From: Globodera rostochiensis
Taxonomy: Eukaryota; Nematoda; Chromadorea; Rhabditida; Heteroderidae
NCBI GenBank assembly: GCA_018350325.1
Contig: JAEVLN010000021.1
Location: forward strand, 372,001 to 436,000
DNA length: 64,000 nt
Reading direction: 5' to 3'
Shown here: positions 52,826 through 63,230 of the stretch, one piece after another
Layout of the letters: every line of letters begins with the position of its first letter
Numbering within the stretch: position 1 is the first letter of the stretch
Made by a program: the position numbers and the translations under genes
Notes under the pieces: generated by a model
Databases searched by the model: none
Seen by the model: the letters and a program-made list of their open reading frames with translations, nothing else
Told to the model about the DNA's origin: nothing

Positions 52826-55009
52826 TCATTTTTGGGCATAATATTCCTTCACATTTTCAAGCATTTTTCCAAACGTTATTGCCAAAGTTCGTGCCTGTTC
52901 TGTGAGCTTTAGGAGCGGTATGCTCAAATAATATTCTTCAATTCCCCTCCAAACTCCCTTAGAGCTTTCCCATATTTCGTTAAATTCAAATTGAAGATCT
53001 TTTAATATAATTTCTTCCGAAACGATTTCTTCCATTTCAACTTGCCCAATTTTGCAAAATTCTTTTGTTGTTCCCACAATTCATGTCCAAAATATTTAAT
53101 TTCATTGTTTTGAATTTTTGACGATAATTCAACCAGTTGTTCCTGAATTTCGATGTTTTTGATTTTGGTTTTTAGCATTTCAACTTTTTCGCCATGTTGT
53201 TGAATTGTGCAGATTATTGCAAAGGCTTTTTGGTACTTTTCTTCAGCAATGTTTTTGGGATTATTTTCCAAAAATTCAATATCTTTTCCCAATTGTTCCG
53301 TATTGATCTCTTTTTTTGCCTTCTCCAAATTAGCCTCTTCTTTTGGAATTGCCACTTCCACCAGTGTTTTTATTTGATCAAACAATGATACCAAATTAAC
53401 CGGCTGAAAGTTCCCTATCAATGCCTCAATTATGCTTATTTTTTCGCGATTTGTTTCCTCCGATGTAAAATGACTCAAATTATAATTTCCTTTTAAATAT
53501 GACTCTTTGGAAAACTTTGCGTAGTAGACCCAAACAATCAACAAATGTTCAATTCTTTCATAAACATCTTAAAATTGTTTTAATTTTATGTTTTCGGCCA
53601 TTGTTTACACTTACCCTTTCGTTGGTTGAACTCGAAATTTATTGCCAAGTCATATCGCACATTATTCAAAAATATAATTTTTGCTTCTTCATCATCACTA
53701 AAAAATTAAAATTGAAGAAATTTCAAATTTTACTTAAAATCTAAGAGAAACTTGCACTTTTTTGCAGTTTTCCTTTACATCCTTTCGAACATTTTCTTGA
53801 ATTTCTTTGTCTTGCGAATTGAAGTGCAATTCCGGGTCAATCCCTTTATTACTCATGATTTTCATAAGACTTTCCGAAATGTTTTGGAAAACCATTGCAT
53901 ATGTACATTTTTTGTTTCTCAGGTAATGGTCATATATTTTCAAATGTAAGTTTAATACTGAATGAATTTGAAATAACAAATTCCAGAAAATTTGCGGTAT
54001 TTTTTCTGTCGGCATATATCCTATTGCTCTCAGAAGATTTGATGACTCGTATATTGAGAATTTTTGGTCATTTAATTGCTTCAGAATTTGGTAATTCTCT
54101 AAAATTTGATTTTGAATAATTTTTATTTTGTTGAATTAATAATTTTTATTTAACAAAAATCAAAGTATTTTTACTTCTAGAGAGTTTAAAAGCTTCTCCT
54201 TTTCTGTATTCACTTTTGTATTTGTCGTCTTTGTATATTGCAACTCCAAAAATGGGGTTTTGACTTTCTTTTGTTTTTGTCTCAATTATTTCAATCCAAT
54301 AATCAAAAATGCTAAAAACGAACATTAATTAAAATGCTATTTAAAATAATATAAAATAATTTTTTTTTATTAAAATTTTGAAATTATCTCAATTCCGATT
54401 CTGGAAGAATGAAGCATTTCGGCACGGCAAGAAATGTTTGAATAAAGTCCTTTGGATTTTCTTGTTTTTCCTTAAGCGTTCCGTCACAATTTTTTCCGTG
54501 TACGAGCGCCTCCAGTCTTGCCGCAAGAGAAAATAATAAATTGAATAATTGTTCCTCCGAAAATTCAGAAAGTCCTTTTACTAAATCTTCCATCTTTTTA
54601 AACGATTGTTCGTCCAAAACCGTTTTGATAGGTTTTGGCACAATAATTGCTTTTAGCAAATTTCGCACATCTTTATCCGATTTTTCGCCCAAAATTGTTT
54701 TGATCGCCATTTTAAAATCAGGTTTTTTGGAGTTTTTACATTCAAATTCACCATTTTCATTTTTTGTGACTATTTCACGGGTTGCAAATGTGTGCAATTC
54801 ATCCAAAAATGAGTTGGCTCCATTCAAGTCGAGTTCCAGCACTTTTTCAGCGTCATTGAATTCTCCGCCAAAATGTTCACCAATCGCTGTCATCAAATCG
54901 TAGAATTTGTCGTTTTGCTTAATTAAAATAAAAGTCATTTAATGTTTTCCATAATTACCTTTGCTTCCAAGGTGCCTGATGAAAGCATCAGAATGAAGAC
55001 AACAGCCAT
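52826..55009 (-). CDS. Seven-exon gene for an unrecognised secreted protein, apparently broken
   Basis: Exon 1 (54,959-55,009) encodes a signal peptide, MAVVFILMLSSGTLEAK. The later exons are 54,388-54,917, 54,175-54,311, 53,734-54,098, 53,615-53,697, and from 53,567 down to the stop at 52,826. Introns are 41, 76, 76, 36 and 47 nt and all end in AG. The product would be about 560 residues, Lys/Glu-rich, Cys-poor and mainly helical, without a recognised domain. Three problems are visible. The donor after 54,388 reads GAG|ATAATT, not GT. A run of six A near 53,757 puts a stop in exon 4, where five would keep phase. The frame also changes at an A run near 53,060 (four A, five expected) between 53,002-53,567 and 52,826-53,077. 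These may be assembly errors or a decaying gene. A secreted effector-like role is only a guess. Confidence 0.62.
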
Positions 55010-55760
55010 TTTGGCCGAATAAAAAAAGCACAAATCGATCATTAAAAGCAAATCTAAAGATTAAATTAGCAAAAATATGGGTTTAATCAAATGCTCACAA
55101 ATCAGAATGCTTATCGCATTATTTTATTTCTAGTATAATTAATCCCACATTTTTTTTAGACTCAAATGATTAAACATAATATGATGAATTTTAATTATTG
55201 TTTCGTCCACCACAGATGCTCGCCTAAAGTATTCAAAAAAAATTTTTAGGGGTTATTTTTTAAACCGAAAAACCGGTACACCCGGTTTTGGTTAGGCCAG
55301 TTTATGACCCACGATTTTCGGATTCGGGTTGTGGGCCAAAAAAGCCGGTTTTCGGTTCGACTAACCGACCATGACCAAACCTAGCCAAAAATTCAAAATT
55401 TTCCAGACCGACCGCGCCGGTGGCGTCGTCGGACTCAGCCCTGGAATAAATTATTGCAGGTACCGCGGTGACCAACCATTCCAAATCGATTGAATATTTT
55501 ATACGTTTATTTTATTTGTTTGATTTACTTTTTGGCATAAATCGCGTGAAATTATTTAAAGATTAAAATTATATTATGAAAAAATCTTCAATTTCAGCTC
55601 TTAAATTGGTATATTTTTGCCCTTAAATCATACGTCTCTGTTTCCAGCACAGTGACGAATAGAAAAATTCTTTCCCATTGTTTTACTTTACGTTTATTGA
55701 TTATATTGCGAAATTTGGCATTTCCGCCATTCCATCCATTTTATTTATTCGCTTATATTT
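55010..55760. other. Intergenic, with AACCGG-rich palindromic patch
   Basis: 55,265-55,390 contains inverted words AACCGAAAAACCGG, CCGGTTTTGG and CCGGTTTTCGGTT, typical of small hAT-like MITEs, but without a clear target duplication. A GC-richer stretch follows at 55,400-55,485. No gene recognised. Confidence 0.4.
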
Positions 55761-56021
55761 ATGAAATATTACAAAATTATGCAATGGAAATATTTCTCCA
55801 TTTTACTTTTATTGATTGATTATTCATATTTCTATCCAAAATTGCAATTATTTTACCTACAAAACACGGGGACCGCAAATGCCACGAAAATCAAATTGCC
55901 AATGGGTGTGCGGGTTGGGAAGTCGCACATGGCGTTTCGGTCCGCCGAAGTGCAGTTCAAAGTTGAGGCCGGTGACTCAGGAAGGGGAAAAGGGTTGGTT
56001 AGGGGGCAGGTCTCCTTTTGA
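55761..56021 (+). CDS. Small ORF, possible secreted peptide
   Basis: 86 codons from ATG. The N-terminus, MKYYKIMQWKYFSILLLLID, is hydrophobic and signal-like. The GC-richer second half reads TGTANATKIKLPMGVRVGKS, then HMAFRSAEVQFKVEAGDSGRG. An overlapping plus frame (55,816-56,070) is also open, so the GC-rich half may be an exon read differently. No family recognised. Confidence 0.28.
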   Translation: MKYYKIMQWKYFSILLLLIDYSYFYPKLQLFYLQNTGTANATKIKLPMGVRVGKSHMAFRSAEVQFKVEAGDSGRGKGLVRGQVSF

Positions 56022-56079
56022 AGGCCGGGGAAACGGTTTCTTTAACAATCTGGAAAATAGTCCCCTTTAAATGAAACGG

Positions 56080-56917
56080 AATTCGTTCTATGCTTTATTC
56101 AAACCACCGCTTTCAAACCGATGAAATGGAATGTGAAGAACGAATCCAAAATGATGGACGGAGCAGAGGCGAAAAGCGATGAAAGAATAATAATAAGTAT
56201 GAAGAAAACATTCGCTGCCTGTGGTATTTATTTATTTTTATTTGTATATTACATAAACAATTTATTATTATATTAAACTCAAAACTTCAATATTTTTTAT
56301 ATTTTTATTTCTCACAAAAAGAAGGTAAATTGTACTTTAAGTTTGAAAATTGAAGAAGCTCTTAGTCGATACGTGGACTCGGAGACATGATTTGATTGGT
56401 GATTTGTGAAAAATCGTTTCATAAAAATCTTTTTATTTTTCAATTATGTATTTTTAATTAGGTACAACAAGGGTTTTGTTTGCTTGCGAGTTTAAGCATT
56501 TAATTGATTCGCCTCGAACAATTCCGCCATAGGCTACTTTATCTTGATTTTCTTTTGGGATTACAAAATATATTATTTTACAATTTTACCATTTTTCTTT
56601 TTTATATTTCCTATTAACTGTCTTTTTCAATCATTATTTTTTTCAAATACCGATTTGTCATTTTTGCTTTCTCCCAAGAAAAACAATTCTCTGTCCTGTT
56701 GTCTTCTTTTGCATTTAATAATAAGTAAAATGCAAATAATAATCGAATGTATAAAATTAGATGAAATTTATTTTTCTTATACACATTTATGTTTTTTTTT
56801 GAATTTCATATAATAATAAGGGTTTTTAATAAGTTATTTTTGAAATTATCTGCAAATATTTAAATTGTCGGGTTTTTTAAGTTTTAAAGGTATTAAGGTT
56901 AATTTGGCTTAAGCCAG
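56080..56917. other. No gene recognised
   Basis: AT-rich, mostly T-rich on plus. A plus frame at 56,544-56,813 is Phe/Leu-rich and probably chance. Confidence 0.4.
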
Positions 56918-57454
56918 GTTATGACTAGGGCCACGATTTATATGGAAACCCATATTTTTTTGCGCACTCGGAACAGCGTATAAATGCCATAAATAGTGTT
57001 TTAACTTTGGTTGGAGCTTCTAGAGCCCATTTTATAATCCATATTTTTCCATATTTCGCCATTTTTCAAAAAATTCCTTAACAAAAATGCAATAAAAACG
57101 AAAAATACACCCCTAAGGATCGATTTTTTCAAAATTTCAAAAAATACACCCCTAAAAATAGACTTTTTTTTGCGACAAAAAATTCTGCCACCAAAAAAAA
57201 ATAAAATTTTTAAAATTCGCTTATTTTCAAAAATTTTCTCTAAAATGCCGTAATTTGCATATAAAAATTTTTTTTGCTCTTATTACTTCAAGAAGGAATT
57301 CTTGCCCATTTTTTGCTATACATATTTGAAAATTTTTTTATCCATATTTTGAGTTTTTGACCATATTTGGTCCATATTTTGCAATTTTTCATCCATATTT
57401 TATGGCCATATTTCGAGATTTTTTGTCCATATAAATCGTGGCCCTAGTTATGAC
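56918..57454. mobile_element. hAT-type MITE (521 bp) with 8-bp target duplication
   Basis: The 20-bp inverted ends TAGGGCCACGATTTATATGG (56,926-56,945) and their exact complement (57,427-57,446) are flanked by GTTATGAC on both sides (56,918-56,925 and 57,447-57,454). An 8-bp duplication and YAGGG ends are diagnostic of the hAT superfamily. The interior repeats CCATATTT/AAATATGG words many times near the ends, as expected for subterminal transposase-binding sites. Coding sequence is absent, so it needs a transposase supplied in trans. Confidence 0.93.
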
Positions 57455-59043
57455 AAAAATTAATCACATTAATAAAGCTGTTATTAATTTAAAATACTTG
57501 AAATCTGAATCATAAGTAAGATGACTAAAAACATTATAAGCAAGCACGTTACAATAGAACATAAAAAAGAGAACATTAAGCTTTTGGAAATTTTGATAAA
57601 ACAAAGATGATTAACTTATTAATTCCGTTAATTGCTTAAACATATATGAACACAACACAATAAATAAACAATTTCAAATAATAATTGAGAGAATTGCACA
57701 TTGATAATAGTTTCTATATAAAAATTGGTATTAAAGCCATCAATAATGAAAGTAGTCTTCATATGAATTATTTTATAAAAAAAGCTTAATTAATCACTCA
57801 AGCGTTCAAGGAAATGAAAAAGCTTTAGAAAAATAAAACATCCATTATATTTAAACAACAAATTCTTACGAAATAAGCCATAGAAGAAAATTTTAAAAAT
57901 TAATTTTAACAATTTCATATATACGTTGTACAAAAATAACAATGAAACGATAAATAGAAACTCAACACATTTAATATAAAGCATTATCGGGATTCGTGGC
58001 CACACATTGATGAATTGACAATAAATACAATAAAGCAAAAGCCGAAAATTGTTTTGGTACAAGCTTGCAGGGGAGGCGAACTTGTTTATTAAGCCAGATG
58101 CGCATAATTATTTAAAACCATTTACCCTAATATTATAATATATAATACCGCTTATATAAAATTACACCCCGACCGACGTATAAGAGGCGTATCGGTCGCA
58201 GTTGATGAATCAAATTCATCAGCAATAAAATAAACATAATGTAATCTTAAAAAAAAATGCCCTTTTATATTGGTCAATTAGATTGGACAGAACCAGAGAT
58301 GAGTTAGACAGTTAAAATGGGTATTGATATTGTTAAATTAGAAAAGGTATTTTAATAAATTTTTTTATGTAAAAATTAAATAAGAAATAAAAAAAATGCA
58401 ATTTTTATCTATTGCCAAATTATTTGTTGGTTTTATTGTGCTGATGGGGGACGGCTTCATCATCTTTGTGCCGGTAGGTATTTGAATTAAATTTAAACAA
58501 TTTGCCGCCACCACCATTGGAAAATAAAGATACATTTTAATTTAAAAACAAATTTAAAATGAAAAAATAACGTTTTATCTCAATCATTAATAATGAATAA
58601 ATTCATCTCTTCATAGGGAGGAACGTCGAAATTTTTTCAGATTATAAAACGAATAAATAAAACCAATGACAAAAAATTGCATTAAATATTATAAATTTAA
58701 TTATCTAAAAGCAATCCAAAATTAATATTATTTATAAATAAATGATTTTTACATCTTTGTTAATGGGTTTTTAAATTAATATTATAATTAGGTACTAAAG
58801 TTGTTGATAATATAATAATAATGATTGTATTTAAAACTCTCAACTTTCTATTATTTAATTTTTAGACTTATCTTATACAAAACCCAGCCCGGTGCTGTCG
58901 CTTTATTTTTACTTTCATTAAAAGTTTAATTGGTCTATTTGAAAAAATGCATAATGTTGAGAGCTTTTTGGTTTTAATAACCATATAATTCATTGTTTCT
59001 TTGCAAAATTGATGAATTGCTTAAGAGAGTTATCGATGAAAAT
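57455..59043. other. No gene recognised
   Basis: A-rich to about 58.7 kb. A minus frame at 57,790-58,062 is hydrophobic and low-complexity. A 95-bp piece (58,751-58,850) is repeated at 60,291-60,390. Confidence 0.4.
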
Positions 59044-60390
59044 GAATCGGAGAAGAAACGCCGCAAAGACCTCGGTTTGGCCTCGTATTTAGCTTCACTT
59101 CTATGTCGCTCCCGTTCCCACTCTTCTGTCACAATCTTTGCGTGCCTGTGCGATTTTTTTTACGTTTTCAAATTAAATTTCTAACTGTTTTAAAATTGAA
59201 AAAATATGTTTATATTTAATTTAATATTATGATTGTTATAGAATTTTTATCATATGTAATGGTTTTTTTAAATTGGCTTTTATCTTTATTTTTATGAGAA
59301 ATTTTCAAATTGTTGGCTAAAATTAATTTTACATAAGGAAAAATAAATGATGAGGTTAATTTTTTCCTTTCGCACTTTTCTCCATTAACGTTTTTCCCAT
59401 TGGGAACTTCAATAAAAAACATGTCGAATGAGATTACAATTGTTCTTAGTCTTACTTTGAAGAGTTTGCGGTAACTGTCTTTTTCAATCCCTCGAACATT
59501 CGCAGCGTTTCCAGCTCAAAAAATTTAGCATCGACTGTTGCCAACAAATCCGTGACCAATGCTTACAAATTAGGTGTAAACACCGGCCAGCAATGCTGTA
59601 TTTTGCAAGTGTTCTCATTAATTTTTAATTTATTAATTTTTAAACTATCGATTCTCTGCTTTTTAAATTTTATTTTTAGTAAGCTACCTATTTGCATAGG
59701 TGGTTAATCTAAATTAATTTATCATCTAGCTTTTATAAAATCAATACTTTTAATTATAAATTTTTACACAATTCCGCATTTTTTGCGGCTAGAATTTTAT
59801 TTAATTTTTTTAGTTCATTATGGGCTTAAGGTCTGACTTCATTCAATAAATATTTATAATTTTTTGGTTTGCTAATAAAGTCAATTTATAAAACTTATGT
59901 AGTTTCGTCGTAATCTTTATTTATTTTTTGATTTTGTTTTTAGAATTCCCTATCAATTTACGAGTTCAAAATAAAAGTCAAAGCGTGAATGAATATCACT
60001 AAAATAATAATATGATCTCGTGACTTATAAAATAAGCTACAATATATTAGTAAACATGGTTGACATATCAACTCTTTCATATGCTTTTAACATTTTATAT
60101 TTTTACTTTAATATATAGTCCGCCTTCTTGAAGTTTTTTTTGGTCAAATGCAAATAAAAAATTAATATAATTTTCTACTTCAATTTAAAATTATAAAGAA
60201 AAAGAGTTTCGATTTTAAAGTAAATTAAATAAATTTTAATAATCAAAATTAATTTAAATCGGGCATAGCTTCCTTTTTTAAGCACTTATTTTTTTACATC
60301 TTTGCTAATGGGTTTTTAAATTAATATTATAATTAGGTATAGTTGTTGATAATATAATAATAATAATTGTATTTGGAACTTTCTATTATT
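58751..60390. repeat. Direct repeat pair, about 95 bp
   Basis: 58,751-58,850 and 60,291-60,390 share TTTTTAAATTAATATTATAA, TTAGGTA, GTTGTTGATAATATAATAAT and TTGTATTT, with small indels. Confidence 0.75.
59044..59437. repeat. Dispersed repeat, copy 2 (partner at 9,181-9,580)
   Basis: Begins GAATCGGAGAAGAAACGCCG and ends AAAAAACATGTCGAATGAGAT, matching copy 1 landmark by landmark. In this copy the first part is open on plus (RRKDLGLASYLASLLCRSRS, within 58,993-59,184), which copy 1 is not, so a coding origin is possible. Confidence 0.75.
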
Positions 60391-60775
60391 TACCTGCATT
60401 AATGTGTTTTTTATTAACAACTGAGATAATGAGTGTTCATTAATCAAACTACACATTGCGCGACGCTAAATACAAAATTAATTATTTAATAATCCAAAAA
60501 TAGCATGGCCATTAGATATATCGATTTAGAGTGATGATTTTTAATCTATTTTAATTTACGTTTCAGTCTCGAAGTTAATTTCACTTTTTTAATAGATAAA
60601 TTGGATGCATAATAAAAATATTTTTTTCTTGAATGAGTATCAATTTTTATAAATAAAGTTAGATTGCTTTTTTGTATATGTGTATTAAACTCAAAATATT
60701 TTCATGAAATAATATTATTGTTTTTTGCATATATTTATTTACGCTTACTGTGTGTAATTCAAGCAATATTAATAT
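59440..60775. other. T-rich, no resolved gene
   Basis: A GC-richer patch at 59,480-59,560 lies just beyond the repeat. No splice-consistent frame was found. Confidence 0.35.
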
Positions 60776-60885
60776 CAAGGGGCAAAAGCTACAGACAGAC
60801 CTTCCGCCTTGGCTTTGAGCTGCGTTGCGCAAGTATTGCAAAAATTCCGGAAACCCGTTCAACATGTTCGCATTTACTTATATAA
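60776..60885 (+). CDS. Candidate terminal exon
   Basis: After TTAATATCAAG the plus frame reads GKSYRQTFRLGFELRCASIA, then KIPETRSTCSHLLI and TAA at 60,885. The minus strand is also open, but the T-rich surroundings favour plus. Not recognised. Confidence 0.25.
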
Positions 60886-61389
60886 TTTTTTACCAATGTT
60901 TACTTCTTTTTTTTAAAATTTCATGACGTTGACAATTACAATATTAAATCTTGCATTTTCAAGTTTGACCATAGAGTCACTTTCTTAAAGTTATGCCAGT
61001 TTTTAACCGTTTCGGTTAATAATTATTTATTGTTCTTTAATTCTTTACTTAATTTGTTTAGAATGTAATTCTTAGATGATTCGACAAAATTTATTATGGA
61101 TTTTATTTTCATTGTATCCATAATTTGTCTAGAATGTTATTAACATTTTTATTTGAAATTTTACTAGACGGAATTTTGGCGTTTTCTAGTTATGGACAAA
61201 AATAAATGTCATCAAAATTAAAGATAATAAATGTTCCCATTTTGTAATTACTAGAATTTTTTATTTAATTTGAGTATAAATTAACATATTAAAATCTTTA
61301 ATTTTTTATATTATTTCGATATATTCGTTTTTGAATTATTTTCGCATCGTAGCCTTTTTTCATTATCAATTTTTACGTATCTGTCGCAG

Positions 61390-61440
61390 GCATTCCAATG
61401 ACATTTTTGGCCACAGTCAGTAACCATTTCCACGCAAAAG
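61390..61440 (+). CDS. Candidate internal exon, 51 nt
   Basis: Acceptor TATCTGTCGCAG and donor CAAAAG|GTTGGTATT flank IPMTFLATVSNHFHAK, with two bases completing a preceding codon and one left over. Good fit to plus-strand transcription in a T-rich block. Family unknown. Confidence 0.38.
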
Positions 61441-61726
61441 GTTGGTATTTCTTTTGCGAGGGATTCAATTATAGCATGATTTCTCATATTATAGCAAATA
61501 ACAATTATAAATAAATACTACTTAAAAAAGTGAGATATCAGAAGTTGAAAACCAAATTTCTTATTGTTATTTTAATAAATTAAGATATTTCGATTTATTT
61601 AGTGATTGTAGTGATTGTTTCTATTTTGAATTGTTTTATAATTTATTAATAATTAGTAACTTTTTGTTTATTTATTTAGATATTTTCTAATTTTAACAAT
61701 ATTCTCCTTTAAGTTTTTATTTTAAG

Positions 61727-61867
61727 TTTAAATTTATTTACTGTACTTTTAATTTGGATGTTGTTATCTTGCGTGAACGTGCCTCGTCTCTAAAAGACGG
61801 ATTTCCAGGCTGGCTCGCGACGGCCGTCATAATTCACGAGTATAAAGGATTTATTTTAAAATTATAA
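61727..61867 (+). CDS. Candidate terminal exon, 47 codons
   Basis: After TTTTATTTTAAG (ends 61,726) a phase-0 frame reads FKFIYCTFNLDVVILRER, then ASSLKDGFPGWLATAVII, then HEYKGFILKL and TAA. The GC-richer core (61,770-61,840) supports coding. An alternative acceptor at TTTCCAG (61,808) would shorten it. Not recognised; phase differs from the 61.39-kb exon, so a direct join is unlikely. Confidence 0.36.
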   Translation, partial: FKFIYCTFNLDVVILRERASSLKDGFPGWLATAVIIHEYKGFILKL

Positions 61868-62523
61868 ACTTTCAATTGCAGTAATTAATAAAGTTTAACA
61901 ACCCAAGGACTGCACCCAATGTGTAAATCGCATGCTGATTTTTTCATATCTGCTTATTTTTCCGATTCTTTATAAAATTTGCTATTTTCAATTCAACATA
62001 AGAAGAAAAATGACTCAATAATTAGCTTATATAAAAATAATAGATTAATTATTAACAAGTGATAAGTGGGTATATTTTCCTTTTTTTCTTCATTTTTATT
62101 TAGACAAGCTGATGAAAATTAGGTATATAAAAATATCTTTATAAATAAGTTTTTTTCTTGTATATTTTATTTATGTTTTATGCATTCTAGAAAAATAAAT
62201 ACAAAATTGTTAGTTTTTTATTAGTGTTATATAAATTATCATCCATACAGTCAGCATTTAATTTTATTTTTAGATATCAAATTGTTTAATATTATATTCA
62301 ATTTAATGATATTATATTTAATTTAACTCCCATTATATAATATCCGAAATCCTTGTTGTAATGTGCGCACGCGAATAAGTTGGCGAAATCCTGAGCTCCC
62401 GGCCATATGATTTACAATTTCAAAATTTGTGAGAATGAGCTTTTTGCATTGTTTTTTTTATTTAGTGAAGTTTTTAAATATTTTTGAAACTGATCGTTTG
62501 TTTGCAATTGATATGTTGCCCAG

Positions 62524-62570
62524 GCATTCACAACTCACATCGTGAACGTGCAGATCAAGAGTATGCTTAG
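62524..62570 (+). CDS. Candidate short exon
   Basis: Acceptor ATGTTGCCCAG ends at 62,523. One reading (phase 1) is IHNSHRERADQEYA and TAG. Another (phase 0), AFTTHIVNVQIKSML, runs on past 62,570. Which frame is used cannot be decided. Confidence 0.25.
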
Positions 62571-62854
62571 TTATATTGCATAAATTCTTAATATTTTATA
62601 TTACGCATTAATTTGATTTTTTATTGTTTATTTTTACTGCAACAGTTACTAGTAGATTTGTGTATATAGAGAATTTTTTAAAACAAAATTTTTGTATTAT
62701 ACAACAATTGTTTTTATTGTTCAAAATGTATATTATGTAAACACAGATATCGGCATATTTAATTATTGATTTTATGTTATCATTGAAAGGTGACAGACGA
62801 TTTTTGTATTAATTAAAATTTACGGCTTTTCGTTTTCGCAACCTTCTTTGCCAG

Positions 62855-62908
62855 CCAGTGGCAGATTGAGTGGCTGGTCTTATCGAGGGTGACCCTGCCT
62901 GAAATTAG
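62855..62908 (+). CDS. Candidate internal exon, 54 nt
   Basis: Acceptor ACCTTCTTTGCCAG and donor AATTAG|GTAATATT bound a GC-richer exon reading QWQIEWLVLSRVTLPEI, with one base completing a preceding codon and two left over. One of the cleaner plus-strand exon candidates. Function unknown. Confidence 0.4.
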
Positions 62909-62909
62909 G

Positions 62910-63230
62910 TAATATTACCTTTGTGTACCAATTGAATTTAATATTTAATAGTGAAAATTATAGTGAATTTAAAAAACATTGTGATAAATGCAAAATGTCT
63001 TAAAAAATTCTTTTGGGAGTTTGGGCTGTCTTTATTTATGCCATGTTTACATTAATTGTATATTGAGCCATATAATAATGTTAAATATTTTAAATAGAAA
63101 ATTGGACAATTAGGGTTTTAATCGTTTGAATCTTAAAAAACGCCGGAGTTTTTATATTTTGTTTTTATAAAGTTTATAATTGTCGCTGAGTAAATTTTGT
63201 GAAAGTTTATTTGATACAAATCATTCATTA
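62910..63230. other. No feature seen
   Basis: AT-rich spacer between the last exon candidate and the mariner fragment. Confidence 0.5.
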
